From: Capra hircus
Taxonomy: Eukaryota; Chordata; Mammalia; Artiodactyla; Bovidae
NCBI RefSeq assembly: GCF_001704415.2
Contig: NC_030814.1
Coordinates: forward strand, 72,037,121-72,101,120
Length of the DNA: 64,000 bases
Direction: 5' to 3'
Translations under genes and position numbers: made by a program
In this document: piece after piece, positions 56,312-64,000 of the stretch
Layout of the letters: every line of letters starts with the position of its first letter
How positions within the stretch are numbered: position 1 is the stretch's first letter
Notes under the pieces: model-generated
What the model was told of the DNA's origin: nothing
The model's input: only the letters and a program-made list of their open reading frames with translations
Database searches by the model: none

Positions 56312-56524
56312 GGCTTCCCAGGGGTTAAGAGCCCGCTTGCCAATGCAGGAGACATAAAGAAATACAGGTTTGATCCTTGGGTAGGGAAGATTTCCCTGGA
56401 GGAGGGCATGACAACCCACTCCAGTATTCTTGCCTGGAGAATCCCTTGGCCAGAGGAAGCTGGTGGGCCACAGTTCATGGGGTCACAAAGAGTTAGACAC
56501 AACTGAGGTGACTTAGAATGCAAC
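56312..56524 (+). mobile_element. Bov-tA SINE with target-site duplication
   Basis: tRNA head and Bov-A body, flanked by CATGAACTAGAT (56300-56311) and CATAAACTAGAT (56525-56536), 11 of 12 identical. Confidence 0.93.
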
Positions 56525-56579
56525 CATAAACTAGATATTTTTTAGGTACTAGGGAATTTAATGTCTTTTTTCTTTATAT

Positions 56580-56698
56580 GCTCTTTTTTCGGCCGCACCA
56601 TATAGTTTGTGGGATCTTAGTTCCCTGACCAAGGATTGAAACCTGGGCCCTGGCAGAATGCTGAGTTCTAACCACTGGACTGTCAGGGAATTCCCAGT
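56580..56698 (-). mobile_element. CHR-type SINE, short form
   Basis: TTTTTTCGGCCGCACCATAT to GGACTGTCAGGGAATTCCC. Confidence 0.88.
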
Positions 56699-56744
56699 GT
56701 CTTTTATTCTAATTTACATTAAAAAAAATTAGCAGCGATTGGTT

Positions 56745-57068
56745 TATTTTCTTGTAAATTAATTAATTAATTCCTTTTTGCTTGCACTGGGTCTTTGCTG
56801 CTCTTCACGGGCTTTCTCTAGTTGCCTTAAATGGAGGCTACCCTCTGGTTGAGGTGTACGGACTTCTCATGGCAGAGGTTTCTCCTGCTGAGGAGCACAG
56901 GCTGTAGGGCATGCAAGCTTTAATAGCTGTGGCACAGAAGCTCAGTAGTTGTGTCTCACATGCTTAGTTGCCCTGCAGCATGTGGAATCTTCTCAGATCA
57001 AGGATCCAACCTGTGTCCCCTGCATTGGCAGGTGGATTCCTAACCACTGAACCAGCAGGGAAGTCCCT
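56745..57068 (-). mobile_element. CHR-type SINE, long form
   Basis: CACTGGGTCTTTGCTGCTC to CTGAACCAGCAGGGAAGTCC, preceded by an AATT-repeat tail. Confidence 0.85.
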
Positions 57069-57069
57069 C

Positions 57070-58450
57070 TAGTTTACATTTTTATGTACAACTTACTTAA
57101 AGTGTATAAATACAAACCTTGAATGAATTTTATATATAAATACACCTGTATAACCACTGCCTATATTAAGATATAGAACATTCAGAGTCTCAGAATGCTC
57201 ACTGTCTCATCTTACCAAAAAAAAATTATCTTCAACTCTGTTTCTGTGGATTAGTTTTGCCTGATCTTGAACTTTGTATAAATGAGTTGCTTAATTTCCA
57301 TACATTTGGGGCTTCTTTTGATTTCTTGTTAATTTATTATTTGATTTATTGTGATCAGAGAACATAATGTGTAAGACTTCAGTTTTTTGAAGTCTCTTAA
57401 GATTTGTTTTATGGGCCAGCATATTGGTCTCTTTGGTGAACATTTCCTTTGTATTTAAAAAAGAATGCATTTTGCAGTTGATGGGTATAGTGTTGTATAA
57501 ATATTCAATTACTTCAATGTAGTAGGTTCAGATCTTCTGTATCCCTACATACTTTACTAGTTCTGTCAGTTACTGAGACATGTGTGTGTGGGAGTCTCCA
57601 ACAATGATTGTGGGTTTGTCTACTTTTTGGTTCTGTTATTTTTTGTTTTGTATATTTTATTTCTGAAGATGCAATTAGAAACTCGTATTTTCAGCTATAC
57701 AAACACTTTTATCAGTGTGAACTTACCTTAAAGTCTATTTTGTGCAATAATAATTTAGCTAAGCCAGCTTTCTTCTGTTTGTATTTTTTTGTGTGCTTTT
57801 AACCTTGATGAGCTTATATTTAAAGTGTGTCACTTGTAAATAGCATATAGTTGTATTTTTAAAATCCAGTCAGATAATCTTTATTTTTTATTTAGAGTTT
57901 TTACTTCATTTTCATTTAATTTTGTTATGATGTAGTGTGTTTATTTCTACTATTTTGCTGTTTATTTTGTTCTAGCTGTTCTTTGTTCCTTCATTCTTTC
58001 TCTTTTTTGGCCTTTGTGTTGAACAATGACTTAAAATTTTTTTATATATTTATTTTTGGCTGTGCTGGGTCTTCGCTGCTGCCGGGGCTTTTCTCTAGTT
58101 GCAATGAGTGGGAGCTACTCTAGTTGCAGGGCACACAGAATGTGCCCAGGAGGAGCCTGGCAGTGCACGAGCTTCTCGTTGCGGCGGCTTCTCTTGTTGA
58201 AGAGCACAAGCTCCAGGGTACGTGGGCTCAGTAGTTGTGGTACACTGGCCCAGTTGCCCCAGGCATGTGGAATTCTCCTGGACCAGGGATCGAATCTGTG
58301 TCTCCTGCATTGGCAGGCAGATTCTTTACTCTTGAGCCACTAGGGAAGCCCTGAACAGTGATTTTTATCATTCCACTTTTTAGTCTTTATTTTCTTTAGT
58401 ATTTAACTATTTAGATATTTAATTATTATTTGATTACTCTTTTAGTGGTG
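57070..58450 (-). mobile_element. Old L1 LINE, antisense ORF2 region, split by CHR
   Basis: TTTATTGTGATCAGAGAACA, TTGATGGGTATAGTGTTGTA, GGAGTCTCCAACAATGATTG and TGTAAATAGCATATAGTTG are antisense L1 ORF2. The L1 continues at 58352-58450 after the SINE. Confidence 0.82.
58030..58351 (-). mobile_element. CHR-type SINE with target-site duplication
   Basis: TTTGGCTGTGCTGGGTCTTC to CCACTAGGGAAGCCC, flanked by TGAACAATGA (58020-58029) and TGAACAGTGA (58352-58361). Confidence 0.92.
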
Positions 58451-58451
58451 T

Positions 58452-59007
58452 GAACTGTGGTGCTGGAGAAGACTCTTGAGAGTCTCTGGGACAGCAAGGA
58501 GATCAAATCAGTCAATCCTAAAAGAAATCAACCCTGACTATTCATTAAGGACTGATCCTGAAGCTGAAGCCCCAGTACTTGGGCCACCTGATGCAAAGAG
58601 CCGACTCATTAGAAAAGACCCTGATGCTGGGAAAGATTGAAGGCAAAAGAAGGAGGGGACGACAGAGGTTGGATGACATTGCTGACTCAGTGGACATGAG
58701 CTTGAGCAAACTCTGAGAGATAGTGAAGGACAGAGAAGCCTGGCATACTGCAGTCCATGGGGTAGCAAAGAGTTGGAAAGAGATAAAGAAGTCAGCTAGT
58801 ACCAAGTGCTGTAGAGAATGAAAATCTATGGAAACCCTTAAGGGCAGGAGAAAGGAGTGACAGAGAATGAGATGGTTAGGTAACATCACTGACTAAATGG
58901 ACATGAATCTGAGCAAACTTCAGGAGATGATGAAGGACAGGGGAGCTTGACATGTTGCAGTCCATGGGGTCGCAAAGAGTCGGACATGACTTAGTGACTG
59001 AACAACA
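58452..59007 (+). mobile_element. BovB 3' tail, duplicated, with an inverted L1 piece between
   Basis: A first BovB 3' segment (58452-58770) ends within the terminal GGTAGCAAAGAGTTGGA block. Next comes 58771-58840, a reverse-complement copy of 56131-56200 (L1), then a second partial BovB tail (58841-59007) that ends TGACTTAGTGACTGAAC. Confidence 0.88.
58771..58840 (-). repeat. Inverted 70-bp copy of 56131-56200
   Basis: 67 of 70 bases match the reverse complement of 56131-56200, with no extension of homology beyond either end. The left junction shares AGTTGGA with the BovB tail. Confidence 0.92.
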
Positions 59008-59009
59008 AC

Positions 59010-62000
59010 ATGACAGGAGAGGGACCTGAACCAACGCAGAGGCAAAGGAGGGGGTGGATCAAAGTGTCTTTCTGAATTCAGGAGTCCATGACCTATGGAA
59101 TGTGCCCAGGAGGGTGGTCCAAGAGGCTTCTAGCTTGAGGGAATATGCACAATAGATGGTATGTAAGAGGAACCACCCCAAGTTGAAGGTCAGGAAGGGT
59201 GGCGGTGAGGAGATACCCCTCATCCAAGGTAAGGAGCAGCGGCTGCGCTTCGCTGGAGCAGCCGTGAAGAGATACCCCATGCAAGAGGGCATCAGAAGGC
59301 AGACACACTGAAACCATACTCACAGAAAACTAGTCAATCTAATCACACTAGGACCACAGCCTTGTCTAACTCAATGAAACCAAGCCATGCCCGCAGGGCA
59401 ACCCAAGAGGGGCGGGTCATGGTGGAGAGGTCTGACAGAATGTGGTCCACTCGAGAAGGGAATGGCAAACCACTTCAGTATTCTTACCTTGACAACCCCA
59501 TGAACTGTATGAAAAGGCAAAATGATAGGATACTGAAAGAGGAACTCCCCAGGTCAGTAGGTGCCCAATATGCTACTGGAGATCAGTGGAGAAATAACTC
59601 CAGAAAGAATGAAGGGATGGAGCCAAAGCAAAAGCAATACTCAGCTGTGAATGTGACTGGTGATAGAAGCAAGGTCTGATGCTGTAAAGAGCAATATTGC
59701 ATAGGAACCTGGAATGTCAGGTCCATGAATCAAGGCAAGAGATGGCAAGAGGAAACGTCGACATTCTAGGAATCAGCGAACTAAAATGGACTGGAATGGG
59801 TGAATTTAACTCAGATGACCATTATATCTACTACCGCGGGCAGGAATCCCTCAGAAGAAATGGAGTAGCCATCATGGTCAACAAAAGAGTCCGAAATGCA
59901 GTACTTGGATGCAATCTCAAAAATAACAGAATGATCTGTTTGTCTCCAAGGCAAACCATTCAGTATCACGATAATCCAAGTCTATGCCCCAACCAGTAAT
60001 GCTGAAGAAACTGAAGTTGAACGGTTCTATGAAGACCTACAAGACCTTTTAGAACTAACACCCACAAAAGATGTCCTTTTCATTAAGGGGACTGGAATGC
60101 AAAAGTAGGAAGTCAAGAAACACCTGGAGTAACATGCAAACTTGGCTTTGAAATGCGGAATGAAGCAGGGCAAAGACTAATAGAGTTTTGCCAAGAAAAT
60201 GCACTGGTCATAGCAAACACCCTCTTCCAACAACACAAGAGAAGACTCTACACATGGACATCACCAGATGGTCAACACCGAAATCAGATTCATTATGTTC
60301 TTTGCAGCCAAAGATGGAGAAGCTCTATACAGTCAACAAAAACAAGACCAGGAGCTGACTGTGCCTCAGATCATGAACTCCTTATTACCAAATTCACACT
60401 CAAATTGAAGAAAGTAAGGAAAACCGCTAGACCATTCAGGTATGACCTAAATCAAATCCCTTATGATTATACAGTGGAAGTGAGAAATAGATTCAAGGGA
60501 CTAGATCTGATAGATAGAGTGCCTGATGAGCTATGGAATGAGGATCATGACATTGTACAGGAGACAGGGATCAAGACCATCCCCATGGAAAAGAAATGCA
60601 AAAAAGCAAAATGGCTGTCTGAGGAGGCCTTACAAATAGCTGTGAAAAGAAGAGAAGCAAAAAGCAAAGGAGAAAAGGAAAGATATAAGCATCTGAATGC
60701 AGAGTTCCAAAGAATAGCAAGAAGGGATAAGAAAGCCTTCTTCAGTGATCAATGCAAAGAAATAGAGGAAAACAACAGAATGGGAAAGACTAGAGATCTC
60801 TTCAAGAAAATTAGAGATACCATGGGAACATTTCATACAAAAGATGGGCTCGATAAAGGACAGAAATGGTAGGGACCTAACAGAAGCAGAAGATACTAAG
60901 AAGAGGTGGCAAGAATACACAGAAGAACTGTGCAAAAAGGATCTTAATGACCCAGATAATCACGATGATGTGATCACTCATCTAGAGCCAGACATCCTGG
61001 AATGTGAAGTCAAGTGGGCCTTAGAAAGCATCAATTTAACAAAGCTAGTGGAGGTGATGGCATTCCAGTTGAGCTGTTTCAAATCCTGAAAGATGATGCT
61101 GTAAAAGTGCTGCACTCAATATGCCAGCAAATTTGGAAAACTCAGCAGTGGCCTCAGGACTGGAAAAGGTCAGTTTTCATTCCAATCCCAAAGAAAGGCA
61201 ATGCCAAAGAATGCTCAAACTACCACACAATTTTGCACTCATCTCACATGCTAGTAAACTAATGCTCAAAATTCTCCAAGCCAGGCTTCAGCAGAAAGTG
61301 AACCGTGAACTTCCTGATGTTCAAGCTGGTTTTAGAAAAGGCAGAGGAACCAGAGATCAAATTGCCAATATCTGCTGGATCATGGAAAAAGCAAGAGAGT
61401 TCCAGAAAAACATCTATTTCTGCTTTATTGACTATGCCAAAGCCTTTGACTGTGTGGATCACAATAAACTGTGGAAGATTCTGAGAGAGATGGGAATACC
61501 AGACCACCTGACCTGCCTCTTGAGAAATGTGTATGCAAGTCAGGAAGCAACAATTAGAACTGGACATGGAACAACAGACTGGTTCCAAATAGGAAAAGGA
61601 GTATGTCAAGGCTGTATATTGTCACCCTGCTTATTTAACTTCTATGCAGAGTACATCATGAGAAACGCTGGACTGGAAGAAACACAAGCTGGAATCAAGA
61701 TTGCTGGGAGAAATATCAATAACCATATGATATGCAGATGACACCACCCTTATGGCAGAAAGTGAAGAGGAACTAAAAAGCCCCTTGATGAAAGTGAAAG
61801 AGGAGAGTGAAAAAGTTGGCTTAAAGCTCAACATTCAGAAAATGAAAATCATGGCATCCGGTCCCATCACTTCATGGGAAATAGATGGGGAAACAGTGGA
61901 AACAGTGTCAGACTTTATTTTTGGGGGCTCCAAAATCACTGCAGATGGTGATTGCAGCCATGAAATTAAAAGATGCTTACTCCTTGGAAGAAAAGTTATG

Positions 62001-62517
62001 ACCAACCTAGATAGCATATTCAAAAGCAGAGACATTACTTTGCCAACTAAGGTCCGTCTAGCCAAGGCTATGGTTTTTCCTGTGGTCATGTATGGATGTG
62101 AGAGTTGGACTGTGAAGAAGGCCTAGCGCCGAAGAATTGATGCTTTTGAACTGTGGTGTTGAAGAAGACTCTTGAGAGTCCCTTGGACTGCAAGGAGATC
62201 CAACCAGTCCATTCTGAAGGAGATCAACCCTGGGATTTCTTTGGAAGGACTGATGCTAAAGCTGAAACTCCAGTACTCTGGCCACGTCATGCAAAGAGCT
62301 GACTCATTGGAAAAGACTTTGATGGTGGGAGGGATTGGGGGCAGGAGGAGAAGGGGACGACAGAGGATGAGATGGCTGGATGGCATCACTGACTCGATGG
62401 ACGTGAATCTGAGTGAACTCCGGGAGTTGGTGATGGACAAGGCGGCCTGGCGTGCTGCGATTCATGGGGTTGCAAAGAGTTGGACACGGCTGAACGACTG
62501 AACTGACTGACTGACTG
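59010..62517 (+). mobile_element. Near-full-length BovB (RTE) LINE, coding capacity lost
   Basis: About 3.5 kb: a 5' region (GGAGCAGCGGCTGCGCTTC at 59233-59251), endonuclease, reverse transcriptase and the CTGACTGACTGACTGAAA end. RTE elements encode one polyprotein with an apurinic-type endonuclease and a reverse transcriptase, and mobilise Bov SINEs that share their 3' end. Here the reading frame is split: 59697-59999 (endonuclease start, ILGISELKWTGMG), 60153-60872 (endonuclease end with the SDH motif), 60844-61089, 61121-61741 (palm with FIDYAKAFD) and 61752-62126. A one-base insertion near 61724-61730 disrupts the frame just at the YADD catalytic motif. The start coordinate is approximate. 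It directly follows the BovB tail ending at 59007. Confidence 0.93.
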
Positions 62518-62574
62518 AAACCCATTAACAGAGATAAGGAATATATTAGGTGTGCATGTTCAGAGGCAAAGACA

Positions 62575-62825
62575 ATGAATTTTTGTTTTTCTTCCAACTT
62601 TTTTATTGTGGTAAAATACACGGAACATAAAATTTCCTACTGTAACCATTAAATAATGTATTTTTGTTTATTTTGGCAGCTCCGTGAGGCTTGGGGGATC
62701 TTAGTTTCCCAACTAAGGATCAAACCCAGGCCCTTGGCCGTGAAACATGGAGTCCTAACCACTAGACTGCCAGAGAATTCCCCTATCTTAACCTTTTAAA
62801 AAAATATTTGATTATTTATTTGGCT
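62575..62825 (-). mobile_element. Old L1 fragment with nested CHR SINE
   Basis: TTTTATTGTGGTAAAATACA is antisense L1M. The CHR element lies at about 62655-62783 (GGATCAAACCCAGGCCC, then CTGCCAGAGAATTCCCC). Confidence 0.75.
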
Positions 62826-62827
62826 GC

Positions 62828-63018
62828 ATAGGGTCATAGGGAAAGAACCTGCATACAATGCAGGAGACCTGGGTTCAATTCCCAGGTTGGGAAGATCCCC
62901 TGAAGAAGGGAATAGCAACCTACTCCAGTATTCTTGCCTGGAGAATCCCGTGGACACAGGAGCCTGGCAGGCTATAGTCTAGAGGGTAGCAAAGAGTTGG
63001 ACACAACTGAGCGGTTAA
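62828..63018 (+). mobile_element. Bov-tA SINE
   Basis: GGAAAGAACCTGCATACAAT head, GTTCAATTCCCAGGTTGG box region, then the Bov-A body. Confidence 0.9.
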
Positions 63019-63019
63019 C

Positions 63020-63282
63020 AACGGAGAAGGCAATGGCACCCCACTCGAGTACTCTTGCCTGGAGAATCCCTTGGACAGAGGAGCCTGGTAGGCCGCAGTC
63101 CATGAGGTTGCTAGGAGTCAGACACGACTGAGAGACTTCACTTTCACTTTTCACTTTCATGCATTGGAGAAGGAAATGGCAACCTACTCCAGTGTTCTTG
63201 CCTGGAGAATCCCAGGGACGGTGGGGCCTGGTGGGCTGCCATCTATGGGGTTGCACAGAGTTGGACATGACTGGAGCGACTT
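63020..63282 (+). mobile_element. Bov-A2 dimeric SINE
   Basis: Two Bov-A monomers joined by the CACTTTCACTTTTCACTTTC linker (63139-63160), the hallmark of Bov-A2. Confidence 0.93.
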
Positions 63283-63312
63283 AGCAGCAACAGCAGCAGC
63301 AGCAGCAGCAGC
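63283..63312. repeat. AGC trinucleotide microsatellite
   Basis: Ten AGC/AAC units at the 3' end of the Bov-A2, a known seed for ruminant microsatellites. Confidence 0.95.
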
Positions 63313-63429
63313 TTGAGGAGAAGAGCTTCTTTATATCTGAAAATGAAGATTAGAAGCCAGTAATGTATCAGACAAAAACTCATGAAAATTTTAATCATAT
63401 GTAGCAGTTTATTTAATCCCTTGTAATTA

Positions 63430-63660
63430 ATCTTCATTCTATTGTCCTTGCCTGATGATTGAGGTTGATCATAACAGTGATAGTTTTAAGGAGTTTGTGA
63501 AGTTTTTGTTAAGGCTTGTATGATTGTCCCGTGAAGTGGGTGCCTTGATCACTGGAGATGGTAGAGTGTATACTCTGAGTGAAAGATGCACTTTTAACTT
63601 TTTTTTCTTTTGTGAAGGCATTAACCTTGCAGCCAGGAAAGGCTTTAACCCATCAAATAA
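63430..63660 (-). pseudogene. Endogenous retrovirus pol remnant (integrase core)
   Basis: On the minus strand, 63530-63560 reads SSDQGTHFTG, the motif around the second catalytic aspartate of retroviral integrase. In another frame at about 63430-63470 it reads QPQSSGK, matching the conserved HPQSSG segment that follows. Between them are a stop codon and at least one frameshift, and upstream an A-rich insertion. Integrase joins proviral DNA to host DNA; this copy is dead. Gamma- or class I-like by motif style, but that is not certain. The surrounding 63313-64000 may belong to the same provirus, but no LTR or primer-binding site was recognised. Confidence 0.7.
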
Positions 63661-64000
63661 AAAATGAAGTTTGTCTGGGAGCCAGAAAGCCAAGTGGCTG
63701 TCTTGGATTTCCCAGAGCCCTGACTGTTTTATTACAGCTATTGTTTACCCATTTTAAATTCCCTGATTTACGAGTAGGCTGTTGCCATGTTACAAGGACA
63801 TCAAGATGGTAAAAGTCTGACAATGAGGGGTTAATTTTTTGTAGAAGCAGAATGAAATTTATCTTCATAGATCATTATGAAATAATATTTATTCATTTTT
63901 ATCAAAGTAACAAAAGACTTTAAAAACAAATATAAGTCTTTCAAAGGCAAAGAAATTCACACAGTCTGTTATCAAAAGTCACATTCATTCCAAAAAAACT
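63661..64000. other. Unassigned sequence at window end
   Basis: Possibly more of the retroviral remnant (a 71-codon minus-strand frame at 63653-63868) but no motif was identified. AT-rich towards 64000. Confidence 0.3.

Noticed and set aside
43200..64000. UIMC1 first exon expected by synteny
   Set aside because: No GC-rich first exon or recognisable UIMC1 coding sequence was found; it probably lies beyond the window.
1..64000. A previously undescribed multi-gene system
   Set aside because: The only coding gene is a conserved vertebrate gene; remaining structure is explained by transposable elements and pseudogenes.

Overview
This window is nuclear DNA from a ruminant, most likely a bovid such as cattle, sheep, goat or a relative. 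It is packed with BovB (RTE-type) LINE copies, Bov-tA and Bov-A SINEs and CHR-type tRNA-derived SINEs, layered over older mammalian L1, L2, MIR and LTR remnants. No bacterial, plasmid or phage features are present. Most open reading frames are BovB fragments or shadows of repeats.

The one complete protein-coding gene is ZNF346 (also called JAZ), on the minus strand. Its CpG-island promoter lies near 42.5-43.2 kb and its stop codon at 18866-18868. Seven coding exons with matching phases and GT/AG borders assemble to 882 nt (293 residues plus stop). The product has four matrin-type C2H2 zinc fingers that bind double-stranded RNA. At 1-400 a GC-rich segment with a minus-strand splice donor looks like the promoter and non-coding first exon of the next gene. 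By conserved synteny (ZNF346 followed by FGFR4 on the same strand in human) this is probably FGFR4.

Layout: 1-0.4 kb, putative FGFR4 promoter and exon 1. 0.6-18 kb, intergenic DNA rich in Bov SINEs, BovB tails, L1 and L2. 18.9-42.9 kb, ZNF346, whose introns hold mostly MIR and L2, plus a BovB nested in an L1 and a U6 retropseudogene. 42.5-43.2 kb, CpG island with two CGCG-type promoter elements. 43.2-49 kb, older repeats, a processed PPIH pseudogene and a MaLR solo LTR. 49.4-62.5 kb, a cluster of BovB copies in both orientations, including one near-full-length but broken element. 62.5-64 kb, Bov SINEs with an AGC microsatellite, then an endogenous-retrovirus integrase remnant.

No new multi-gene system was found. 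The most unusual observations concern genome structure: an inverted 70-bp L1 piece inside a duplicated BovB tail, datable nested insertions with target-site duplications, and an antisense L2 that appears to supply the 3-prime splice-site region of ZNF346 coding exon 4. Repeat family names rest on recognition of family sequences without a database search, and most repeat boundaries are approximate.
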